From Phytopythium helicoides (lineage: Eukaryota; Oomycota; Peronosporomycetes; Pythiales; Pythiaceae): a stretch of 64,000 nucleotides of DNA. The stretch is from contig JANFNE010000073.1 of the NCBI GenBank assembly GCA_024867545.1, positions 124,001 to 188,000 of the forward strand. Direction: 5' to 3'. Below the pieces are notes generated by a model that was not told the DNA's origin, ran no database searches, and was given only the letters and a program-made list of their open reading frames with translations. Each line of letters opens with the position of its first letter. The stretch's first letter is position 1. This document shows, piece after piece, positions 54,102 through 63,374 of this stretch. The position numbers and the translations under genes are program-made.

Positions 54102-55824
54102 ATGGAGCTCCCACGCACCGTTTTCGATGAGCTGATGCACAAACTCGACGAGCCTCGCGAGCGACACATGGAGGAGGTTTTCCGCCTGGCTGATGCCTCG
54201 CTGGCGTCGCCCAGCGCCATGACGAGCAGCAGCGACGCGCTCAAGGCGGACGAGCACACGCCGCTGACGAGCGCAGCCAAGGCTGTCGCCCCTGTGAAAT
54301 ACGAAGCGGTCCACGCATCTCGTGTGGACGCGATTCTGGATGCGGAGGAGGAGGAGGCCAAGCACGCGGACGCAGTGCTCACGACGAGCGAGATTGTCAA
54401 GGACGAGGCGCTGATGCTGCTCAAGATGTCGTATCCATTGGTAAGAAAGTGCGTTCTCAAACTTTCCATGCAACCATAGCTCACCAGTCGATTTGCAGAT
54501 GCTCAGCGGTATCTTAGACTTCTTTCCAGACGTGACGCTCTCGAGCCTCGGCGGACATTTCAGCGAGGACCGTGGCACGGTCCTCATGGCCGTCTACAGT
54601 CTCGTGTCGCTCTTCCAAGTACTGCTCCTAGACGGCATTGCCAACGGACTCGGTGCCGCAGTTGACACCTACTGCTCGCACGCCTACGGCGCACGGAACT
54701 TCCGCGAGCTGTGGCTCACATGTCAAGCTGCGATCATCATTTACGCTGCTGCAATTCCTGTTGCCGTTGTGGTACTACTGAATGGGTCTTCTATCCTGAC
54801 GCTGCTGGGTCAAGATTCGGAGATCGCAGAGATTGCTGGCGAGTTCATGGTGATTCTGATCTTGTCGGTGCCGCTCGAGTTCTTTTTCACTGTTTTGAAG
54901 AGCGCTCTCCAGGCGCAGAACGTGACGATACCGTTCACGCTCTCATCGTTGCTCGGGTGGATTGTACCCTGCTCGATTGTGTACGTCTTGCTTTTCCACA
55001 CTTCTGTCGGGTATATCGCTTTGGCGATGTCGAATCCGATCTTTTGGGGAGTAAAAGTGCTCGTTCTTCTACCATTCGTCAAGAAAAATGAGCTTTATCG
55101 TGACTGGTGGCCCGGATGGGACTTGGGTGAAGCCTATCAGCGTGTCCCCAAGCTTCTTCGACTCGGAAGTGCAGGATTCATCATGGTCTCTTTTCAGATG
55201 GTAGGGTTCATGTCAATCTCACTGCTAGCGGGATTGCTGCCGAACGCCGATATCAAGATTGCTGCCAACAGCATCTTTGCCCAGCTACTATCAATTTCTA
55301 CATTCATGCCGCTTCTGGGTTTGTGTGTGGCTGGCGCCATCCGCGTTGGTAACGCACTCGGGTCAGGACGTGCTCGTCGAGCCAAGCTTGTCGCTCGAGT
55401 GGCCGTGGGAGGCTCCGTCGTGGTTGCGAGCTTTATTCTAGCCATCAACCTGATTATCGCACCAGTATTCGCGCGAGCGTTCACGTCCAACCCAACAGCA
55501 GTCCAAGAGGCGACGAACGTAATCCGCAAGTCAGTCTTCATCATCCCCGTGCTCGGTCTACAACTCGGCTTACAGGCACTCTATCGAGCATGCGGGCGTC
55601 AGCTTGCGTGCGGTGTGCTCAATTTCGTGTGCTTGTTTGTGTTGGGGGTGCCGTTTGGTCTACTGTTCGCGATCAAGGGCGGTGCGGAGATCCCTGGACT
55701 TTGGTACGGCCACACGTTGGGACTGGTTTTGTTTTCTCTAGTGAGCTTGTGGTGGTGGGTTCGCCTCGATTGGAACGCGACTGCCCACTCGGCGAAGCAC
55801 GACACGAGGATGCATCACCAGTGA
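54102..55824 (+). CDS. MATE family efflux transporter 3 (inverted twin of MATE 4)
   Basis: Exons 54102-54440 and 54499-55824 with a 58-nt phase-0 intron; 554 aa. The head begins MELPRTVFDELMHKLDEPRE, clearly related to MATE 1, and has DEHTPLTS where MATE 1 and 2 have a dileucine, so the sorting signal seems lost. The membrane domain shows GLGAAVDTYCSHAYGARNFRELW, SILTLLGQDSEI, KSALQAQNVTIPF, ISLLAGLLPNADIKIAANSIF, VAGAIRVGNALGSGRARRA and YRACGRQLACGVLNF, the pattern of functional MATE exporters. It differs from MATE 4 at only about eight residues in exon 2. It is flanked on both sides by copies of the dispersed repeat. Substrate unknown. Confidence 0.93.
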
Positions 55825-55880
55825 GTTTCAATGAGTTTTGCTGAGCATTGTGGTGGCGGACACAGACAGTTCTCATGTGA

Positions 55881-56510
55881 TAAAAGTGGAATGGATGCAG
55901 GTAGACCTTATAGTCCGTGTTGACTTGTAGTTGAGTTGAGGTTGAGGTTGGTATCATAGTTTCGCGCTGGTAACGCTCCGGTTTCGCTCTGGTTTCGCTT
56001 CTGGTTTCGCTCTGGTTGTGTTGTGGCCAATGTGGCGAAGCTCGGCAGAACGGAAGCTTGTCGTCCTTGTCCTGGCGCAAGTGTGCCACACGTGGTGGTT
56101 CGCAGAGAGTGCAAGAGGCAAACGGCCAAGACGATGCCCGCTCCATGTCGGACATGTGTGTGGCGTTTTGCAAAAGCAGGCGTGCGAGCGCGTGTGGGTA
56201 TATAGGTGTCATGTGTTTGCGAGTTTGGAGAGCAAGACCGTACTTACACAGGATCATTTCTATAGTATCGTCATTTCTACTTGGTTTTCCAATGTAGACA
56301 ATCTCAATAGCGGTGATGACTTTGCTCGGCTTCGTCCATTGATTCGGGAAGTCGATGGGTTTGTTTGGCACGAGGCTATCTCTTCGGATGCCTTGTCCCC
56401 CTCATTGATGAACGTCCGCTGTTCCGATTCCAAGGCAGCGTGAGTGGACGGAGCGATAGGAGCCGCTATCTTGCTTTCAATTTGTTTTTTCCCCCTCGTT
56501 TCTTTTGTCT
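55881..56510 (+). repeat. Dispersed repeat, partial copy R2 (630 bp)
   Basis: Matches positions 52866-53495 of R1 without gaps. After 56510 the sequence diverges, although TTTGAGGAC and ACTTTC strings recur shortly beyond, hinting at an old variable end. It sits 56 bp after the MATE 3 stop, and the junction is identical to that of R3 with MATE 4. Confidence 0.85.
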
Positions 56511-56911
56511 CGTTTGTATTTGTTTTGAGGACTACTTTCGCTCATGCCCAAGCACGAACGTCGACACTTCTCCTCTCTCTTTCTCGTGCGCGCGCTCTCT
56601 CTCTGTCGACGTTTACTTCCCACGCCTTTTGTACTGAACATGGTCGCGATCGGGTTTTATCTCAACTCACATACCCAGACTGACTTCGCCAGCCTCACGC
56701 GACTCGCGACTTGACTGGTTGTTATCATCCCGCATGAGTCATGCACCAATGTCTGCGTTTGCCGCGTGGTGGAGGTGTTGTCAATGAGCTTGCAACTCCG
56801 ATTGAGTAACGCTCAGGCCAACCAGAGCTTGACTTTGCGTCCAGTCACCTTGCCATCAAATAGCAGCCCAATCCGCACTCAAAGTACAACTGTCCTAAAC
56901 CCGAGAACGAG
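56511..56911. other. Spacer upstream of the CDC25/Acr2-like gene
   Basis: 401 nt with pyrimidine-rich tracts (CTCTCTCTT-type near 56570-56605). No supported gene. Confidence 0.35.
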
Positions 56912-57381
56912 ATGCCGCCGACCAAGGAGGAGCTGCTGGCTGTGGAGCGCGTGGCGCCCGCCGAGCTGGCGGCGCTCATCCGCGCGGGCAGCAGCCGGCC
57001 GCCGCTCGTGGTGGACGTCCGCGACGAGGACTTCGAGCTGAAAGGCCACCTGGCTGGCGCCGTGCACCTGCCACAGGAGAACTTTGCCTCGGACGCGGAC
57101 GTGGACGCACTCGTGGCCAACTTCTCGCCCGAGTTCGACGAGATCGTCTTCCACTGCGTCCGCAGCAACACGCGCGGCCCCACGTGCGCGCTGCGCTTCC
57201 AGGAGCGTCTGGACGCCACGAATGGCCCCAAGCCGCGCGTGCGCGTGCTGGCCGGCGGCTTCGCGGCTTTCGCCGAGGTGAGTCGCTGGTGCTTCGGCAG
57301 TTCGTAGTGCTGGCTGGCTGACTGTAGAATGAACTGCTGCAGGAGTTCCCGGAGCTGCTGGAAGGCGTCCCAGAGGCGTAG
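56912..57381 (+). CDS. Rhodanese-fold CDC25/Acr2-like phosphatase or arsenate reductase
   Basis: Exons 56912-57277 and 57343-57381 with a 65-nt phase-0 intron; 134 aa, the usual size of small CDC25-like/ACR2 proteins. The rhodanese fold shows VVDVRDEDFELKGHLAGAVHLP, then the catalytic loop FHCVRSNTRGPTCA with C82-x5-R88, and VRVLAGGFAAFAEEFPEL at the end. The HC-x5-R signature followed by GP(T)CA matches plant and yeast CDC25-like arsenate reductases, which reduce arsenate to arsenite or dephosphorylate tyrosine. Lacking the long regulatory N-terminus of animal CDC25, it is more like ACR2. It is the single-copy gene in the spacer of the MATE 3/4 inverted repeat. Partnership with the exporters in metal/toxin handling is inference. 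Confidence 0.85.
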
Positions 57382-57581
57382 ATTGCACCTATGGCGAGAC
57401 CCAAGTGGGCTGCCCATCGACTCTCCAGTCTGAAGATCGTGCGTAGGTGACGTAACCAAGGAGTAGCAATACCGTCATGTTCCGCCATTGGAATCGCAAT
57501 CTCTGAGCCACGAAATACCCAAATCCTTTCTCGCGGACTGCACGTAACAGAGGTTTCGGCAACCGGTCCTATCCATGCTAG

Positions 57582-58537
57582 GATCTTGGGAGCTGCATAG
57601 CGTGATCGAATCCAACGAAGGTCACAGTGTGTTGACAAGCGGGGCTTACGATCCATGCACACCCCAAGACCGATGCAAGGCATATCGAGCGAAAACGTGC
57701 TGCACGACCCGATTGCATGGTAGCAGACTCCCTCTTTGAAACCTCCTCGAGGGTTTCTTCATGCAACCTGGTTCATACGCAAAACGACGATGCAGATGAA
57801 CGAATGAGGACGATGAAGGTAAGGCAACTGGAGATACTGTCAGAAGAGTAGATATAAGCTGAAGCTGGTGCAAGACGAAAGAAAGTGACTATAATCGTCC
57901 TCAAATGAGACAAAAGAAACGAGGGGGAAAAAACAAATTGAAAGCAAGATAGCGGCTCCTATCGCTCCGTCCACTCACGCTGCCTTGGAATCGGAACAGC
58001 GGACGTTCATCAATGAGGGGGACAAGGCATCCGAAGAGATAGCCTCGTGCCAAACAAACCCATCGACTTCCCGAATCAATGGACGAAGCCGAGCAAAGTC
58101 ATCACCGCTATTGAGATTGTCTACATTGGAAAACCAAGTAGAAATGACGATACTATAGAAATGATCCTGTGTAAGTACGGTCTTGCTCTCCAAACTCGCA
58201 AACACATGACACCTATATACCCACACGCGCTCGCACGCCTGCTTTTGCAAAACGCCACACACATGTCCGACATGGAGCGGGCATCGTCTTGGCCGTTTGC
58301 CTCTTGCACTCTCTGCGAACCACCACGTGTGGCACACTTGCGCCAGGACAAGGACGACAAGCTTCCGTTCTGCCGAGCTTCGCCACATTGGCCACAACAC
58401 AACCAGAGCGAAACCAGAAGCGAAACCAGAGCGAAACCGGAGCGTTACCAGCGCGAAACTATGATACCAACCTCAACCTCAACTCAACTACAAGTCAACA
58501 CGGACTATAAGGTCTACCTGCATCCATTCCACTTTTA
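57582..58537 (-). repeat. Dispersed repeat, full-length inverted copy R3 (956 bp)
   Basis: Reverse complement of R1 (52866-53821) with only a few substitutions, e.g. two near the start of the R1 sequence where R3 agrees with R2. Ends 56 bp before the stop codon of MATE 4. Confidence 0.85.
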
Positions 58538-60373
58538 TCACATGAGAACTGTCTGTGTCCGCCACCACAATGCTCAGCAAAACTCATTGAAACTCACTGG
58601 TGATGCATCCTCGTGTCGTGCTTCGCCGAGTGGGCAGTCGCGTTCCAATCGAGGCGAACCCACCACCACAAGCTCACTAGAGAAAACAAAACCAGTCCCA
58701 ACGTGTGGCCGTACCAAAGTCCAGGGATCTCCGCACCGCCCTTGATCGCGAACAGTAGACCAAACGGCACCCCCAACACAAACAAGCACACGAAATTGAG
58801 CACACCGCACGCAAGCTGACGTCCGCATGCTCGATAGAGTGCCTGTAAGCCGAGTTGTAGACCGAGCACGGGGATGATGAAGATTGACTTGCGGATTACG
58901 TTCGTCGCCTCTTGGACTGCTGTTGGGTTGGACGTGAACGCTCGCGCGAATACTGGTGCGATAATCAGGTTGATGGCTAGAATAAAGCTCGCAACCACGA
59001 CGGAGCCTCCCACGGCCACTCGAGCGACAAGCTTGGCTCGACGAGCACGTCCTGACCCGAGTGCGTTACCAACGCGGATGGCGCCAGCCACACACAAACC
59101 CAGAAGCGGCATGAATGTAGAAATTGATAGTAGCTGGGCAAAGATGCTGTTGGCAGCAATCTTGATATCGGCGTTCGGCAGCAATCCCGCTAGCAGTGAG
59201 ATTGACATGAACCCTACCATCTGAAAAGAGACCATGATGAATCCTGCACTTCCGAGTCGAAGAAGCTTGGGGACACGCTGATAGGCTTCACCCAAGTCCC
59301 ATCCGGGCCACCAGTCACGATAAAGCTCATTTTTCTTGACGAATGGTAGAAGAACGAGCACTTTTACTCCCCAAAAGATCGGATTCGACATCGCCAAAGC
59401 GATATACCCGACAGAAGTGTGGAAAAGCAAGACGTACACGGTCGAGCAACTAACCATCCAACCAAACAGTGATGACAGTGTGAATGGTATCGTCACGTTC
59501 TGCGCCTGGAGAGCGCTCTTCAAAACAGTGAAAAAGAACTCGAGCGGCACCGACAAGATCAGAATCACCATGAACTCGCCAGCAATCTCTGCGATCTCCG
59601 AATCTTGACCCAGCAGCGTCAGGATAGAAGACCCATTCAGTAGTACCACAACGGCAACAGGAATTGCAGCAGCGTAAATGATGATCGCAGCTTGACATGT
59701 GAGCCACAGCTCGCGGAAGTTCCGTGCGCCGTAGGCGTGCGAGCAGTAGGTGTCAACTGCGGCACCGAGTCCGTTGGCAATGCCGTCTAGGAGCAGTACT
59801 TGGAAGAGCGACACGAGACTGTAGACGGCCATGAGGACCGTGCCACGGTCCTCGCTGAAATGTCCGCCGAGGCTCGAGAGCGTCATGTCCGGGAAGATGT
59901 CCAATAGTCCACTCAGCATCTGTCCATGTGCGTTTGTTAATTAGCTGGAGTACTCGAATCCATCCGTCTTCAGTTCCCACTAGAATGCTCACCAGCGGAT
60001 ACGACATCTTGAGCAGCATCAGCGCCTCGTCCTTGACGATCTCGCTCGTCGTGAGCACTGCGTCCGCGTGCTTGGCCTCCTCCTCCTCCGCATCCAGAAT
60101 CGCGTCCACAATGCGGTTCGCACCGGTCGCAGCCGCATACTGCACAGGGGCGACAGCCTTGGCTGCGCTCGTCAGCGGCGTGTGCTCGTCCGCCTTGAGC
60201 GCGTCGCTGCTGCTCGTCGTGGTGCTGGGCGACGCCAACGAGGCATCAGCCTGGCGGAAAACCTCCTCCATGTGTCGCTCGCGAGGCTCGTCGAGCTTGT
60301 GCATCAGCTCATCGAAAACGGTGCGTGGGAGCTCCATCGCCAGCTGCGGGGTGTGCGGAGGGTCGAGAACTGC
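57908..60373 (-). repeat. Right arm of large inverted repeat (R3 + MATE 4)
   Basis: Mirror of 54065-56510. The arms flank a spacer of about 1.4 kb that carries the CDC25/Acr2-like gene and the rest of R3. The arm ends about 36 bp upstream of the MATE 4 ATG, where similarity to MATE 3 fades. Confidence 0.8.
58594..60337 (-). CDS. MATE family efflux transporter 4 (inverted twin of MATE 3)
   Basis: Exons 60337-59993 and 59919-58594 with a 73-nt phase-0 intron; 556 aa. The head (MELPRTVFDELMHKLDEPRE...DEHTPLTS) differs from MATE 3 in the middle (AAATGANRIVDAI versus HASRVDAI). Exon 2 is almost the same: changes include ILDFFPDV/LLDIFPDM, LLGWIVPCSI/LFGWMVSCST and SVFII/SIFII. The membrane motifs are as in MATE 3. 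All exon 2 motifs are intact, so both copies should be functional. Its own promoter lies at 60338-60855. Confidence 0.93.
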
Positions 60374-60855
60374 GCGCGGAGGCTCAGGCGAGCGCCAGCA
60401 GCGGCGGGGGGGCGGGCGTAAGCGGGGCTGGTGCTCATGCTGGTCGACCACGCACCAGCGATGACCAATGGAGGGACCGACATTCTGCGGGGATCAAGGC
60501 ATACAAACATGGAGATCAAAGCGAAGAGTGACGGTCATTACGAGTGCAGCGGTCAGACGACCCGTCATCTGCGGGCGCTTCAACGTGCTACTGCTCCCTG
60601 ACGTGGTGGCTATGCGATCTACGTCGACGCGCACGTGGTCACGTGGTCGCTGATGCTACTGCCGGTTCGGGTCCGAGTCTTCTTCATGCAGCAGCTTGCA
60701 ACTTGTCGAGCTGGAAGCTGTCGAATATGATTTGAGCAGCGCGCTTTTGCTTCGCAGCGCTGATGATTGATAAAGCATCGCGGTAGATCGTCATAGAACG
60801 AAGCGAGGTGCTTTGGCCATGCAGTTCACATGAATAGATAGTGCAAGAGTCGAGC
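60338..60855. other. Promoter region of MATE 4 and 3' flank of the TLDc gene
   Basis: 518 nt between two leftward genes. Contains a CCAAT motif near 60465. No supported gene. Confidence 0.4.
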
Positions 60856-62730
60856 TCAGATCTTGAAACCGGAAAAGCACCAGACCTCGACATTCTCACA
60901 CTGGAAACTCTCGCGCTCCGCCAAAGAAGGAGAGTCGAAGGTGTCGCACGGCTGTGTGAAACCCCGCATCTCGTCGAGCTGCAGGCACAGCGCGATGCCC
61001 TTCTTGCCACCCCCGACAAAAACCGCGTCCTGTCGAGCGTACATGAAGGAGTTCTCTCTTCCCGACCACGAATACACGCTCATCTGTGGACGAAGCGAGA
61101 AGACGAACGATCGCCCATTGCCGAAAATCTCCCTCGACGACTTCCACGAGGCGGAGCAAAACGCGCCAAAGATGTTGTCTCGCGTGTCCTTGACCACCAG
61201 AACGGAGGGACCCTTGCCGTCCAGACGCGAAAAGAAGCTTAGCGTGTTCCACCCGTGTCGTCGCGTGTCATAGACAAGCTCCATCTCGTTGCACGTCAAG
61301 TACATCGGAAGGTGGGTCCACAGGAACTGAACATGCCTCTCGGTGAGGATGCTGGAACACTGCTCGGCAGGAGTGTCCGATCCATGGCTCGCCCACAACT
61401 TGAACCGTCCTTGCTTGTTCATCTGATCAGCGAATGCCTTGAGTTCTTCGATATGGCCCCGCTCTGTTGGGCTTGCCACTGTAGTCAGTGCCATCGTGTT
61501 GGAGCGGTGGAGCGCACTTGCTTCCGGCGGACCCAGTCGGGTATCGGACGCATTCTTTAGCACCTGTTGTTCCTCCAACGGCGCCAAATCGTGGTGGACA
61601 GTGACCTTCTTGTACTCTGCAGAGTTCGGGAACATTGCGTGTGCTGTTGACTGTGAAGAAATCTCATGTCGATCGGGTCTGAGCAGCATGTTCAGGTATT
61701 TGCGGTAGACCACTGGGCGACGGAAGCCTAGCGTCACCGGTGGATCCAGCTCCACGATGTAGTCGATCAGATCGTCCGACGCAATCTTGGCGATCACGCG
61801 GTCGCCGTTCACCGAGATGATGACATCGCCGACCTGGATCAACGGCGCGAGAGACTTGGGGTCGTACACTTCGACTGAGCCGTAGAGCCGCGTTGACGGG
61901 GCGAGCACGAGATGGATGGGCTTGAGCGTGAACGTGTGCTCGAACTCGCCCATCGGGGTCAGTGCGACCCGCTCTTCTTCGAACTTGACAGAGAACTTTT
62001 TCATGGCCCCCGCGATGCCGGCAGCGTCGGCATTCGGGTCGTTTGCTGGTGAGGGCCGTAGCGGATCGCTCTCCTCCATGAGCTCGTGGACAAACTCGCG
62101 CACGTTTTGGCTCCTGGCCGTGTTAGCGTTCACCTCGAGGTCGTGCTTGAGCGTCCTCTCCCACTGCTTGGAGGACGCGCGCGCCGTGAACTTTTTGTCT
62201 CCGCTGAGCTGTCCACCGTACTCGAAGGAGGCCGGGTACATGGCCGTGGAGAGCGCGCGCGAGTCGAAGGAGCCATAGACCGCGGGCTTGCGCAGCGTCA
62301 TGACGATGGGGAAGGCGCTGTGGCGCAGGCAGGCGAGGAAGGCGTCCCTGGGCAGCCTGGCCTTGCGCCTGCTGAAGTTGAGCGCGATGACGACGTCTCC
62401 GCGCTCGATCTGCTCGCGGCCGTCCTCCTCGTCCTGCGCCTTGGGGCCTCGCTCTCGGCCGTTGCGCCGGCCGCCGTGCGCCTGGATTGAGCTCACCTCC
62501 CACGTGCCGTAGAGCTGCGAGCTGGGCACGAGGCCCACGCCGAGCGGTCGCCGCCGGAACCACACGTTGTACTCTCCGTCAAAGCCGCTGGCCACGTACG
62601 GCGGCTCCTCACCGCTCTGCTCCACGTCGTCGGCGCCCTCCGACCTCGGTATGTGCGTCGGCGGCGCGGCGGCCGCCTCGGCCCCGCCGAGCTCCAGGAA
62701 GCTCTGCAGCAGTCCGCGCACGACGCTCAT
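60856..62730 (-). CDS. PDZ-like and TLDc-domain protein
   Basis: 624 aa from the ATG at 62728-62730; the frame extends upstream but without an ATG. Two PDZ-like units share a repeated plan: ~52-150 (GVGLVPSSQLYGTWEVSSI, ERGDVVIALN, RKPAVYGSF) and ~264-345 (HLVLAPSTRLYGSVEV, QVGDVIISVNGDRV, RRPVVYRKY). The C-terminal TLDc domain (~455-624) has MELVYDTRRHGWNTLSFF, SVLVVKDTRDNIFGAFCSASWK, GNGRSFVFSL, VYSWSGRENSFMYARQDAVFVGGG and a terminal VEVWCFSGFKI. TLDc proteins such as OXR1 protect against oxidative stress and bind the V-ATPase. The PDZ-like/TLDc arrangement is not one I know from animals or fungi. Likely a stress or vacuolar-pump regulator, by inference. No introns. Confidence 0.85.
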   Translation of the reverse strand: MSVVRGLLQSFLELGGAEAAAAPPTHIPRSEGADDVEQSGEEPPYVASGFDGEYNVWFRRRPLGVGLVPSSQLYGTWEVSSIQAHGGRRNGRERGPKAQDEEDGREQIERGDVVIALNFSRRKARLPRDAFLACLRHSAFPIVMTLRKPAVYGSFDSRALSTAMYPASFEYGGQLSGDKKFTARASSKQWERTLKHDLEVNANTARSQNVREFVHELMEESDPLRPSPANDPNADAAGIAGAMKKFSVKFEEERVALTPMGEFEHTFTLKPIHLVLAPSTRLYGSVEVYDPKSLAPLIQVGDVIISVNGDRVIAKIASDDLIDYIVELDPPVTLGFRRPVVYRKYLNMLLRPDRHEISSQSTAHAMFPNSAEYKKVTVHHDLAPLEEQQVLKNASDTRLGPPEASALHRSNTMALTTVASPTERGHIEELKAFADQMNKQGRFKLWASHGSDTPAEQCSSILTERHVQFLWTHLPMYLTCNEMELVYDTRRHGWNTLSFFSRLDGKGPSVLVVKDTRDNIFGAFCSASWKSSREIFGNGRSFVFSLRPQMSVYSWSGRENSFMYARQDAVFVGGGKKGIALCLQLDEMRGFTQPCDTFDSPSLAERESFQCENVEVWCFSGFKI

Positions 62731-63374
62731 GGGGTCCAACTGATGGCTCGGGGGCTCTCGCTTGCGGTTCAAGGCGAAAAGTGTAGTGGAACGCCGCGGG
62801 GGAGGGGCGCGCGCCAGCTTCAAGCTGCGTCTGTGCGGCCGAACAACACGAGGAGACTGACCGTTGACACCGTCGACGAGACACGAACGCTTCTTTACGG
62901 TATGCGATACAAGTGCGTCTGGGGACTTCAAGGACGTCAGTGGATCAGGCACGAGGAGCGGCAAGCAGGTGGCTCGCGTGGCTCACGTCCGCGAGCATCC
63001 ACGTAATGGCGACCGCAAGTGGGTCATCTGTGCTAACGAAGCTGGCACCAACCCTGCGGTCTTTCTGTCGGAGTGCACGCGCTCTACAGCTGACGCCTTC
63101 TCGTCCAAGCGCGTGAGGGGTTGCTGGACAGGCTTCACCCTCGTGGAGGTGCTCGAAAAAAATATAGTTGAGAGGTGCAATATTACCCAGTTGATTAACA
63201 TGGATGCTTTCGTGACTCGTGAGGCGGCAGCTCAAAATGGAGAAACAGATCGCAACTCACTCGATGTATCCAATTCCAAACCCGAAGGAAGCGGACATTG
63301 GTCACAGGAAGTGGCCTTAGTCCTAATGAATGATAACCCAAATGGAACTCGCAAAAAAAAAAAGCAACGAATAC
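62731..63374. other. Upstream region of the TLDc gene; possible decayed BED finger
   Basis: 644 nt. Near 62910-63000, a rightward frame reads VSGSGTRSGKQVARVAHVREHP, faintly like the end of a BED zinc finger of hAT transposases (GxGxxNLxxHxxxxHP). If real, it is the 5' part of the decayed transposase that follows. No intact gene. Confidence 0.35.

Larger units (their letters stand above)
54065..56510 (+). repeat. Left arm of large inverted repeat (MATE 3 + R2)
   Basis: This arm comprises the end of the MATE 3 promoter, the gene, a 56-bp 3' flank and repeat R2. It is mirrored at 57908-60373. Identity is very high from exon 2 rightward and lower in exon 1, and the intron is unrelated. Confidence 0.8.
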
